Positions 24,666 through 32,492 of a DNA stretch of 64,000 nucleotides are shown here, piece after piece. The notes beneath the pieces are model-generated. The model saw nothing but the letters and a program-made list of their open reading frames with translations. It did no database searches and had not been told where the DNA came from. Position numbers and translations under genes: made by a program. Source of the stretch: Castellaniella sp040276065 (GTDB lineage Bacteria > Pseudomonadota > Gammaproteobacteria > Burkholderiales > Burkholderiaceae_B); contig NZ_JBELOI010000002.1 in the NCBI RefSeq assembly GCF_040276065.1, forward strand, positions 62,001-126,000, read 5' to 3'. Within the stretch, counting starts at the first letter, position 1. Every line of letters begins with the position of its first letter.

Positions 24666-25418
24666 TCAGGCGCTCCAGATCATCTTCGCCGAGATCGCGA
24701 TCGCAACCACCGACATGACGATTTTGATCAGGCGGTGGCCGTGGCTGACCACCAGGCGCGCGCCGATGGTGCCGCCGATCCACTGGCCGGCCAGCAGGGG
24801 TAGGCCGAAGGCCCAGAGGATGTTGCCGTTCAGGCTGAAGAACAGCACCGAGGCGATATTGCTGCAGAGATTCAGCAGTTTCGTGTGCGCCGTGGCCTTG
24901 ACCAGATTGAAACCCAGCAGGGTGACCAGCGAGATGGCCAGGAAAGTGCCGGTCCCCGGGCCGAAGAAGCCATCGTAGAAGCCGATCAAGGGCGCTGCGA
25001 CGAGCGCGTAGGTGGCGACCGGGATGCGCGCCTTGCGGTCCTCTGCGCCGACCCTGGGCGAGAGCAGGAAGTACAGGGCGAAGCCGATCAGCAGAACGGG
25101 AATCAGGCGGCTGAGCACCGAGCTGTCGATCTGCGTGAGGACGATCCCGCCCATCAGCGAGCCGACGAAGGCCCCCAGCGCCATCCAGCGGCTGCGGTGC
25201 AGATCGATCTGGCGGGTGCGCAGAAAATGCAGCGTGGCGGCGGTCGAGCCGCCGATGCCGCCGATCTTGTTGGTCGCGATGGCCGCCTCCGGCGGCAGGC
25301 CCGCGGCCAGTAGCGCTGGGATGACGATCAGGCCGCCACCGCCCGCGATGGCGTCGACGATGCCGGCCAGCATGGCGACAAAGAACAACAGGACGGCGAT
25401 CTCGGCGGAGAATTCCAT
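24666..25418 (-). CDS. TauE/SafE-family membrane permease 2
   Basis: This polytopic membrane protein of the TauE/SafE family has 250 residues. Signatures are AGIVDAIAGGGGLIVIPALL near residue 20 and APLIGFYDGFFGPGTGTFL near residue 138. ATG 25418 was chosen; the longer frame to 25511 adds cysteine-rich non-membrane sequence that also crosses the terminator hairpin. It is the downstream neighbour of TRAP-3 on the same strand, but a strong terminator lies between. The substrate is unknown. Relatives export sulfite or other small anions. Confidence 0.9.
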   Translation of the reverse strand: MEFSAEIAVLLFFVAMLAGIVDAIAGGGGLIVIPALLAAGLPPEAAIATNKIGGIGGSTAATLHFLRTRQIDLHRSRWMALGAFVGSLMGGIVLTQIDSSVLSRLIPVLLIGFALYFLLSPRVGAEDRKARIPVATYALVAAPLIGFYDGFFGPGTGTFLAISLVTLLGFNLVKATAHTKLLNLCSNIASVLFFSLNGNILWAFGLPLLAGQWIGGTIGARLVVSHGHRLIKIVMSVVAIAISAKMIWSA

Positions 25419-25467
25419 GGCGCGCGGGCGGCAGCAGCAGTCCTCGATCGGGGCGTTGCGGCCTGCA

Positions 25468-25502
25468 AACAAAAAAGCCGGACCGGCAGCCGCCGGCCCG
25501 GC
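25468..25502 (-). terminator. Rho-independent terminator after TRAP-3
   Basis: Read on the minus strand, GCCGGGCCGGC (25502-25492), a 4-base loop and GCCGGTCCGGC (25487-25477) form an 11-bp GC-rich stem with one mismatch. A run of six T follows (25476-25471). It begins 15 bp after the TRAP-3 dctP stop. This is the clearest intrinsic terminator in the window. Confidence 0.9.
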
Positions 25503-25517
25503 ATCCATCATAGTCGC

Positions 25518-26543
25518 TCAGCGCTTGGCGATGTCGGCCTGGGCCTGCTTGACCAGGTCGGGGCCGATCTGCTTGGCCCATTTGTCGAACACGGGCTGGG
25601 TGACCTTGGCAAAGGCGCCGATCTGCTCGGGCGAGAGCGTGGTGACGGTCACGCCGTGGCCCTCGATGTCCTTCAGTAAAGAGTCGTCCGTCGCGGTCAC
25701 GCCCTGGCGGGCGATGACGATCTCGCGCTTGCCGGCTTCGAGTGCGGCCTCACGGACGATCTTTTGATCCTCGGGCGTCCAGGAACCCCAGACCTCCTTG
25801 TTGACCACGAAGATCAGCGGGTCGGCGACGTAGTTCCACAGCGTCAGGTATTTCTGCGCCACGTCGTAGAGTTTGGCGCCGGCATAGATGGACAGGGGGT
25901 TCTCCTGGCCGTCGACGGCGCCGCTGGCCAGGGCCGGCTGGGCATCGGCCCAGCTCATCTGCGTGGGGTTGGCGCCTAGGGCGGTGAAGGTGTCGATGTA
26001 CAGCGGCGATCCCACGACGCGCAGCTTCATGCCCTTGATGTCCTGGGGGGTCTGGACCGCGTGCTTGGAGTTGCTGAGCTGGCGGTAGCCGTTCTCGCCC
26101 CAGGCCAGGGGCACCACGCCTTTCTGCGACAGGATCTCGAAGAGCTGTGCGCCGACCTTGCCCTGGGTCAGCGCGTCGATGGCCGGGTAGTCAGGCATGA
26201 GGAAGGGCAGGGAAAACAGGTTCAGTTCCTTGACCTGCGGCGACCAGTTGATGGTCGAGCCGATCGCCATGTCGATCACGCCCTGGCGGATGGCGGTGAA
26301 TTCGCGGGTCTGATCGCCCTGGACCAGGGACGTCCCGGGGTAGATCTTGATGTTGATCCGGCCATTGGTGCGTTCGCGCACGAGGTCTGACCAGATCACC
26401 GCCCCCTGGCCCCAGGGGAAGGTGGTGCCCACCACGATGGACAGCTTGTATTCGGACTTGTAGTCGGCGGCGTGGACCGCGCCCGTGGTCGACAGGGCGG
26501 CGGCCGCGAATGCGGCGGCGCCTAGCAGCTTGCTCAGTTTCAT
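25518..26543 (-). CDS. TRAP transporter solute-binding protein (DctP type), TRAP-3
   Basis: This periplasmic receptor has 341 residues with a clear Sec signal peptide (LLGAAAFAAAALSTTGAVHA, cleavage near residue 25). DctP features are IKGMKLRVVGSPLYIDTF near residue 167 and the AVDGQENPLSIY element near 210. A strong GAGGAGGAG precedes the ATG. It is the last gene of the dctQ-dctM-dctP operon, and a strong terminator follows. No enzyme gene is linked in this operon, so the substrate cannot be guessed beyond a carboxylate-type solute. Confidence 0.93.
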   Translation of the reverse strand: MKLSKLLGAAAFAAAALSTTGAVHAADYKSEYKLSIVVGTTFPWGQGAVIWSDLVRERTNGRINIKIYPGTSLVQGDQTREFTAIRQGVIDMAIGSTINWSPQVKELNLFSLPFLMPDYPAIDALTQGKVGAQLFEILSQKGVVPLAWGENGYRQLSNSKHAVQTPQDIKGMKLRVVGSPLYIDTFTALGANPTQMSWADAQPALASGAVDGQENPLSIYAGAKLYDVAQKYLTLWNYVADPLIFVVNKEVWGSWTPEDQKIVREAALEAGKREIVIARQGVTATDDSLLKDIEGHGVTVTTLSPEQIGAFAKVTQPVFDKWAKQIGPDLVKQAQADIAKR

Positions 26544-26577
26544 GAAGGACTCCTCCTCGGTGTGAGATCGAATGTGT

Positions 26578-27876
26578 TCAGTATCCCAGATAATGCGGCA
26601 GCCACAAGGCGGTCTGCGGGAACAGGATGACCAGCGCCAGGGCGCACAGCATGCCTCCCACCAGCCACAGGACCCAGCGCACGGTGTTCTCGATGGGCAC
26701 GTTGGCGATCCGGCAGGACACCATCAGATTGACGGCGATGGGCGGGGTGAACTGGCCCACGGCCACCATCAGGGTGAGCAGCACGCCGAACCACACCACA
26801 TCCCATTGGAAGGCCTGGGCGATGGGCAGGACCAGGGGTACGAAGATCAGAAAGATCGAGATTCCATCCAGGAACATGCCCAGGACGATCAGCAACAGGA
26901 TCAGCAGCGCGAGTACGCCGTGCTCGCCCAGGCCGGAATGCACGATCGCCTGGGTGATGGGGTCGATGATGCTCAGGGTGGACAGCGACCAGGCAAAGAT
27001 GCCCGCCAAGGTGACCACCAGCATGATGACGGCAGAGAGCTCGCCCGCCTCGCGCAGGATGGGGAACAGGTCGTGCACGGTCATGGTCCGGTGGACGAAC
27101 ATGCCGATGAACAGGCCATAGAAGACCGCGACCACCGCGGCCTCGGTGGGTGTGAAATAGCCCATGCGCATGCCGCCCAGGATGATGACCGGCGCGGCCA
27201 GGCCCCAGAGGGCTTCGTAGAGGCTGCGCCAGAAGGGTGGCCGGGGCTCGCCGCGCGCCGCGCCGCCCATGCCGTGGCGGCGCGCCAGCCATACGGCCGG
27301 GATGATCAGGCCGATGCCGGCGAGGATGCCGGGGAACAGGCCGGCGGCGAACAGCGCGGGCACCGAGGCTTGCGGCACCAGGATGGAATAGACGATGAAG
27401 GCGATCGACGGGGGAATCAGGATGTCGGTCGCGGCGCCTGCGGCGACGATGCTCGCCGAATAGGCGGGCGGGTAGCCCGCACGGTTCATGGCGCCGATCA
27501 TGACGGCGCCCACGGCCGCCGCACAGGCGGGACCCGATCCCGAAATGCCCCCGAGGAACATGGCCACGCCGATGGCCACCACGGCCAGCATGCCGGGGCC
27601 GCGGCCGGTGATGGCGATGGCCAGCCGCACCAGGCGCGCGGCGACGCCCGAGCGGTCGAAGATCGAGCCCACCAGCACGAACATGGGGATGGCGAGCAGC
27701 GGATACTTGGCCAGTCCGGCATAGAAGCTCTGTGAGACCGCCATCAGGCCGAACCAGTGGGTGTCGGGGTTGGCCAGGGCGATGGCCAGGGTGCCGGCGG
27801 CGCCCAGGGCCACGCCCACGGGCACGCCGATGACCATCAGGCCGACGAACACGGTGAACAGCAGCCCCGGGATCAT
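26578..27876 (-). CDS. TRAP transporter large membrane subunit (DctM), TRAP-3
   Basis: This large permease subunit has 432 residues. The signatures GGISGSGPACAAAVGAVMIGA (near residue 100) and ATDILIPPSIAFIVYSILVP (near 140) are present, as is YFTPTEAAVVAVFYGLFIG near 235. ATG 27876 overlaps the dctQ stop as ATGA (27873-27876). The in-frame extension upstream is the dctQ gene read in the wrong frame. It is followed by dctP after 34 bp. Confidence 0.92.
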   Translation of the reverse strand: MIPGLLFTVFVGLMVIGVPVGVALGAAGTLAIALANPDTHWFGLMAVSQSFYAGLAKYPLLAIPMFVLVGSIFDRSGVAARLVRLAIAITGRGPGMLAVVAIGVAMFLGGISGSGPACAAAVGAVMIGAMNRAGYPPAYSASIVAAGAATDILIPPSIAFIVYSILVPQASVPALFAAGLFPGILAGIGLIIPAVWLARRHGMGGAARGEPRPPFWRSLYEALWGLAAPVIILGGMRMGYFTPTEAAVVAVFYGLFIGMFVHRTMTVHDLFPILREAGELSAVIMLVVTLAGIFAWSLSTLSIIDPITQAIVHSGLGEHGVLALLILLLIVLGMFLDGISIFLIFVPLVLPIAQAFQWDVVWFGVLLTLMVAVGQFTPPIAVNLMVSCRIANVPIENTVRWVLWLVGGMLCALALVILFPQTALWLPHYLGY

Positions 27877-28409
27877 GCGGGCCCTCGCAGGCGGCGGCGC
27901 AGCATGCCCGCGACCCGCAGTGCGATCGCCGCGGACAGGACGGGCAGCCACATCGAATACCACCAGGTCGGCACGCCGATCGCGGGCGAGGTGTCTCCCC
28001 AGTTGTATTCGTCCAGGGCCATGCGCGCGAGCAGGACGGTCAGGACGGTGAAGAAGGCGAGCGTGATCCCCTGGGCCAGGATGGCCAGCCGGCGCTGGCG
28101 GTTCGGGGAGCCGCTGTCGGCGAGCAGCTCGATGCGGATGTGCTGGTTGCGCACGAAGGCCGAGGCGCCCGCGCTCATGGTCAGCACGATGAGCAGGAAG
28201 ATCGAAATTTCCTCGGTCCAGGCAAAGGACTCGTCGGTGAGGTAGCGGACGATGACGTTGGCCATGGTGATCACGGCCAGGGCGCCGATGGTCGCGACGG
28301 TGATCCAGTCCTCGATGCGCAGCGGCACACGAACGGGAGGATCGGGGGGCGGGACGTAGGCCTGGGCGGCGTAATCGTCGGGTTGGGGCGGGTCGGGCGG
28401 ATGGGACAT
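27873..28409 (-). CDS. TRAP transporter small membrane subunit (DctQ), TRAP-3
   Basis: This DctQ subunit has 178 residues. A proline-rich cytoplasmic N-terminus (residues 1-30, PPDPPQPDDY, PPPDPPVRVP) precedes four hydrophobic helices with the typical FAWTEEISIFLLIVLTMSAG near residue 61. ATG 28409 is used; a TTG three codons upstream is an alternative. Neither has a ribosome binding site. It is the first gene of TRAP-3. The proline-rich extension is longer than usual for DctQ. Confidence 0.87.
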   Translation of the reverse strand: MSHPPDPPQPDDYAAQAYVPPPDPPVRVPLRIEDWITVATIGALAVITMANVIVRYLTDESFAWTEEISIFLLIVLTMSAGASAFVRNQHIRIELLADSGSPNRQRRLAILAQGITLAFFTVLTVLLARMALDEYNWGDTSPAIGVPTWWYSMWLPVLSAAIALRVAGMLRRRLRGPA

Positions 28410-28502
28410 GGGTGTCAAGGGGCGGCAATGCCCCTCATACTAGCGCGGTCCGGCGCGTCTGCCATTCGGGAGTATCCCAGGGGCGGCGGGCGCCGGCATT
28501 GT

Positions 28503-29030
28503 TTATTTCGCCGGTTTTCGGGGCGAGGTGTGTGCTGGTTTCTTGCGTTTGGGGGATTTTTTCGATGCCTGGCGCGCCTCGGCCAGCATCGTGCCGCGGC
28601 AGGCGGGCGCGCCACATAGGCAGCGGTAATGGCGCTTGAGCGCGGGCGTGAGCTTTTCCTCGGTGATCAGGCCGTAGTCGTACAGCAGCTCGGCGCCGGC
28701 TGGGATGTCGTGCAGGGCGTAGATCGCCACGCGTGTGCCCTCGTCGTTTTCGCGCGCCTCGCAATTGGGGGCGCACGAGTGGTTGATCCAGCGCGCGTCG
28801 TTGCCGCGCCGGCCGCCGTCGATCACCAGGCCACAGCCCAGTGAAAAATAGAAGGTATGGTAGGGGTCGTCGGGGTTTACCGGCCAGTGCGCATCCGCCT
28901 GCTCGGGCGTGATGCGTCGGCCGGCGTATTCCAGGATGCGGGTCTCGGCCGGGATGTCGCGGGCGGCGAACACGCCCGTGCCGTGCAGCGTGGATGCGCG
29001 AACGAGGTGCCAGGGGTGTCGTGTGGCCAT
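28503..29030 (-). CDS. SET-domain protein-lysine methyltransferase with basic C-terminal tail
   Basis: This 175-residue protein has a complete SET domain: GTGVFAARDIP near residue 17, RWINHSCAPNCE near 80, the catalytic-tyrosine motif ELLYDYGLI near 115, and a post-SET zinc-type motif CLCGAPAC near 135. These motifs bind S-adenosylmethionine and place the lysine substrate in eukaryotic SET enzymes. Residues 155-175 are a lysine/proline-rich tail (KKSPKRKKP) like bacterial histone-H1-like proteins, which suggests a nucleic-acid or chromatin-like target. It is monocistronic between TRAP-3 and a divergent acetolactate synthase gene. The substrate is unknown. Confidence 0.9.
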   Translation of the reverse strand: MATRHPWHLVRASTLHGTGVFAARDIPAETRILEYAGRRITPEQADAHWPVNPDDPYHTFYFSLGCGLVIDGGRRGNDARWINHSCAPNCEARENDEGTRVAIYALHDIPAGAELLYDYGLITEEKLTPALKRHYRCLCGAPACRGTMLAEARQASKKSPKRKKPAHTSPRKPAK

Positions 29031-29092
29031 GGGTGCGGAATGAAAAGCGATAAACTGGGGGCCATTATCCCTGATTTGTCGTCTCGAGGCTC

Positions 29093-30838
29093 ATGAACGC
29101 GAACGCGCACACGACCGGCCGCAATGGCGCCGAGGTCCTGTTGGACAATCTGCTCGCCTTGGGCGTGGACACCATTTTTGGCTATCCTGGCGGCGCCGTG
29201 CTGCCGCTATACGATGCCCTGTATGCCGAGACCCGGATCCGCCACGTGCTGGTGCGTCACGAGCAGGCTGCCATGCATGCCGCCGAGGGCTATGCCCGCA
29301 CGACCGGGCGCCCGGGCGTGGTGCTGGTCACCTCGGGGCCGGGGATGTCCAACACCACCACTGGTCTGCTCGATGCCCTGTGCGACTCCATCCCGGTGCT
29401 GTGCATCAGCGGCCAGGTGGCCACCGGCGCGATCGGCACCGATGCTTTCCAGGAGTGCGATGCCGTGGGGATTTCGCGGCCGGTGACCAAGTGGAACGCC
29501 CAGATCCGCCGGGTCGAGGACGTGGCCGCGTTGACGGCCAAAGCCTTGCGGCTGACACGCGCCAGGCGCCCGGGGCCGGTGCTGCTCGATTTCCCCAAGG
29601 ATATCCAGACCGCCCTGGTCCCGCCGGAGCACCTGCGGGCCGAACCCGAGGCGCCGGCCGTGGCCGAAACCGTGCCGGCGGCGACCGAGGCCGCCCTCAA
29701 GCGCGCGGCGGCACTGATCGCGCGCGCCAAGCGGCCGGTGTTCTACGGTGGCGGCGGCCTCATCAATTCGGGTCTCGATGCCTGCCATGCATTCCGCAGC
29801 CTGGTGCAGGACGTCGGCGCGCCGTGCACCCTGACCCTCATGGGCCTGGGCGCGTATCCGGCCGGCGACCGGCTGTTCCTCGGCATGCTGGGGATGCACG
29901 GCACGTTGCAGGCGAACCTGGCCATGCACCATGCGGACTTGATTGTTTGCGTCGGGGCCCGCTTCGACGACCGTATCACGGGCAGGCTGTCGGATTTTTG
30001 TCCCCATGCGGACAAGATCCACCTGGACATCGATCCGGCGTCGATCAACAAAGTCGTGCGCGCCGATGTGGCCCTGGTGGGCGACTGCTACCCGCTGCTG
30101 CGGGCGCTGCACAAAGAGCTGGGCGCCCAGACACCCGAGCCCGGACGCCTGGACGAATGGTGGCAGCGCATCGCCGTCTGGCAGGCTCGGGAATGCCTCG
30201 AATTCGAACCCTCGATGGCGCATATCCTGCCGCAGCACCTGATGCGGAGCATCGATGCGGCCCTCGAGGGCCGCGATGCCATCGTCGCCACCGACGTGGG
30301 CCAGCACCAGATGTGGGCCGCGCAATATATCCGGGTCACGCGGCCCCATCGCTGGCTGACCTCGGGCGGCGCCGGCACCATGGGCTATGGGCTGCCCGCC
30401 GCCATCGGCGCTCAGATCGCCCATCCGGACAAGACCGTCGTCTGCGTGAGCGGCGATGCCTCCGTGCTGATGAATATCCAGGAGCTGGCCACCGCCGCCC
30501 AGCACCGTGCGCCGGTCAAGCTGATCCTGTGCAACAACGGCCACATGGGGATGGTGCGCCAGTGGCAGGAGCTGATACACGAGGGGCGCTACAGCCACAG
30601 CTATAACGCCTCGCTCCCGGACTTCGTGGCGCTGGCCGGCGCCTTTGGCTGGGGGGCGGCGCGGATCGACCATCCCGATGGCCTGGAGGCCGCCCTGGCC
30701 GCCTGCCTGGCCTACGACGGTCCGTATTTCCTGGATGTGGCGGTCGTGCCCCTGCAGAATTGCTTTCCCATGATGCCGGCGGGCTATGGCCACCAGCAGG
30801 TCATGCTGTCCGAGGATACCTGGTACGTCGAGGCTTGA
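29093..30838 (+). CDS. Acetolactate synthase-type catalytic (large) subunit, orphan
   Basis: This thiamine-diphosphate enzyme has 581 residues. It condenses two pyruvates to acetolactate, or pyruvate with 2-oxobutyrate. Motifs are the catalytic glutamate in RHEQAAMHAAEGYAR (near residue 50), IGTDAFQECDAVGISRPVTK (near 120), the ThDP motif GDASVLMNIQE (near 460), and NCFPMMPAG near the end. The last motif marks true acetolactate synthases. No regulatory small subunit (ilvN/ilvH) or ilvC follows. The gene stands alone, divergent from the SET gene, with TRAP-4 159 bp downstream. It may be an extra isozyme. Confidence 0.88.
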   Translation: MNANAHTTGRNGAEVLLDNLLALGVDTIFGYPGGAVLPLYDALYAETRIRHVLVRHEQAAMHAAEGYARTTGRPGVVLVTSGPGMSNTTTGLLDALCDSIPVLCISGQVATGAIGTDAFQECDAVGISRPVTKWNAQIRRVEDVAALTAKALRLTRARRPGPVLLDFPKDIQTALVPPEHLRAEPEAPAVAETVPAATEAALKRAAALIARAKRPVFYGGGGLINSGLDACHAFRSLVQDVGAPCTLTLMGLGAYPAGDRLFLGMLGMHGTLQANLAMHHADLIVCVGARFDDRITGRLSDFCPHADKIHLDIDPASINKVVRADVALVGDCYPLLRALHKELGAQTPEPGRLDEWWQRIAVWQARECLEFEPSMAHILPQHLMRSIDAALEGRDAIVATDVGQHQMWAAQYIRVTRPHRWLTSGGAGTMGYGLPAAIGAQIAHPDKTVVCVSGDASVLMNIQELATAAQHRAPVKLILCNNGHMGMVRQWQELIHEGRYSHSYNASLPDFVALAGAFGWGAARIDHPDGLEAALAACLAYDGPYFLDVAVVPLQNCFPMMPAGYGHQQVMLSEDTWYVEA

Positions 30839-30894
30839 GGACGCGCGCCATGCCCGGGCGGGGGATGGGGCTTTGAGGGATGCGTCGGCGATGC

Positions 30895-30929
30895 CGTGCT
30901 TGAATGGCGACGGGGATTCGTGCTTGAAT
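30895..30929. repeat. 11-bp direct repeat with 24-bp period upstream of TRAP-4
   Basis: CGTGCTTGAAT occurs at 30895-30905 and again at 30919-30929, so the copies are 24 bp apart, close to two helical turns. They lie 69-103 bp upstream of the TRAP-4 dctP start. Paired direct repeats at this spacing often serve as activator sites, but no regulator gene is adjacent, so the function is unproven. Confidence 0.45.
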
Positions 30930-30997
30930 TCGTCGTGAAACTTGGGTGTGGGGCGTTTTGGCGTCCGCCACCCGGAACCATCATCGGGAGATCTCTC

Positions 30998-31981
30998 ATG
31001 CGACACGGGAAACGTTTGTTCAAATGGCTGGCCGCCGCGGCCCTCGCGGGCGCGACGGCGGCGTCGCCGGCTCTGGCGCAGACCTCGCTGAAGATGGCCT
31101 ATGCCCTATCCGAGAATTCCCACTACGGGGCGGGGGCGGCGGCCTTTGCGCAGTCCCTCCAGGGCAGCGCCGGCGATGCGTTCAAGATCGAGCAATTTCC
31201 CAATAGCGCGCTGGGCGGCGAGCGCGAGGTGATCGAGGGCTTGCAACTGGGCACCATCGACCTGGCCATCGTATCCACGGGCGCCACCCTGAATTTCGTG
31301 CCGCAGACCGGCGTGTTCGACATCCCCTTCCTGTTTCGCGACCTGGCCCATGCGCGCAAGGTCCTGGACGGCAAGGTCGGCCAGGATATGCTCGCCGAAT
31401 TCCCCAAGCGCGGCCTGATCGCGCTCGCCTGGGGCGAGCAGGGCTTCCGGCACTTGACCAACAATGTGCGCGCCGTCAAGGAGCCCGCCGATATCAAGGG
31501 CCTCAAGATCCGCACCACGGAAAACCCGATCCATATCGCGGCTTTCCGTGAAATGGGCGTGCTGGCCACGCCCATGGCCTGGCCCGAGGTCGCCACGGCG
31601 CTGCAGCAGGGCACCATCGATGGCCAGGAGAACCCCCTGTCGGTGATCGTGTCGGTCAAGATGTGGCAGTTGCAAAAATATCTTTCCCTGACGGCGCACG
31701 TCTACGGCCCCGCGCTGGTGCTGATGTCGCCCTCGGCCTATGGCGCGCTGTCGGACGCCGACAAGGCCAAGCTCAAGGAGGCCGCCGCGGTCTCGGCACA
31801 AGCCATGCGCGCGTTCGTCGACAACGTCGAAAAGGTCGGCGTCGAAGAGCTCAAATCCCACGGGATGGCGGTCAACACGGTCGACCACGCCGCCTTCGTC
31901 AAGGCGGTGGAGCCGGTCTATCCGCAGTACTACAAGCAGTTCGGCCAGGACCTGGTCGATGCCATCCGCAACGTCCAGTAA
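30998..31981 (+). CDS. TRAP transporter solute-binding protein (DctP type), TRAP-4
   Basis: This periplasmic receptor has 327 residues from ATG 30998, with GGGAG 8-10 bp upstream. It has a Sec signal peptide (LFKWLAAAALAGATAASPALA, cleavage near residue 27). Typical DctP elements are IKGLKIRTTENPIHIAAF (near residue 165) and TIDGQENPLSVI (near 205). It resembles the C4-dicarboxylate DctP group by eye, but the ligand cannot be fixed. It is followed by dctQ after 4 bp. Confidence 0.93.
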   Translation: MRHGKRLFKWLAAAALAGATAASPALAQTSLKMAYALSENSHYGAGAAAFAQSLQGSAGDAFKIEQFPNSALGGEREVIEGLQLGTIDLAIVSTGATLNFVPQTGVFDIPFLFRDLAHARKVLDGKVGQDMLAEFPKRGLIALAWGEQGFRHLTNNVRAVKEPADIKGLKIRTTENPIHIAAFREMGVLATPMAWPEVATALQQGTIDGQENPLSVIVSVKMWQLQKYLSLTAHVYGPALVLMSPSAYGALSDADKAKLKEAAAVSAQAMRAFVDNVEKVGVEELKSHGMAVNTVDHAAFVKAVEPVYPQYYKQFGQDLVDAIRNVQ

Positions 31982-31985
31982 GGCC

Positions 31986-32474
31986 ATGCGCCTCATCGCC
32001 CGCATCGACCGTGGCCTGTGCCGCGGGGTTTCGCTGGCCGCGCAGTGGTTGTTGTTCAGCGCGGTGGCGGCGGGCTTCTATCAGGTCCTGGCGCGCTTCG
32101 TCCTCGAGTCACCCTCGGCCTGGAGCGAGGCCTGGACACGGGCCTCGATCATCTGGGCGGTCATGCTGGGGGTCGCCCTGGCCTTCCGCCAGGGCGCCAT
32201 GCTGGGCGTCGACCTGTTGCACAACCTGCTGAGCGGGGCCCGGGCGCGCTGCCTCGAGCACCTGGTCCTGCTCATCGTGGTGGGTTTTCTCGGTTTTCTC
32301 GTCTGGGTAGGAGGGCAGATGACCTGGCGCGTGCGTTTCCAGACCATGCCCAGCCTGGACGCCTCGATCTCGTGGGTCTATCTCGCCATCCCCGTCGGCG
32401 CCGCGCTGTCGCTGGCGGCCGTCCTCGCGTACTGGGCCGAGGGGCCCAGGCGCCAGCACATCGACAATATCTGA
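31986..32474 (+). CDS. TRAP transporter small membrane subunit (DctQ), TRAP-4
   Basis: This 162-residue four-helix subunit has the DctQ segment PSAWSEAWTRASIIWAVMLG near residue 40. It begins 4 bp after the dctP stop. It precedes dctM by 18 bp, so the three genes form a tight operon. Nothing unusual was seen. Confidence 0.9.
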   Translation: MRLIARIDRGLCRGVSLAAQWLLFSAVAAGFYQVLARFVLESPSAWSEAWTRASIIWAVMLGVALAFRQGAMLGVDLLHNLLSGARARCLEHLVLLIVVGFLGFLVWVGGQMTWRVRFQTMPSLDASISWVYLAIPVGAALSLAAVLAYWAEGPRRQHIDNI

Positions 32475-32492
32475 ATCCCGGAGGGCCGGCGC

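Noticed and set aside
25419..25511. Extended N-terminus of the second TauE/SafE protein
   Set aside because: The added residues are encoded by the TRAP-3 terminator region and do not resemble the family.
29093..30838. Sulfoacetaldehyde acetyltransferase or another thiamine-diphosphate enzyme, given nearby TauE-type genes
   Set aside because: The IGTDAFQEC, GRYSHSY and C-terminal NCFPMMPAG motifs are those of acetolactate synthase.
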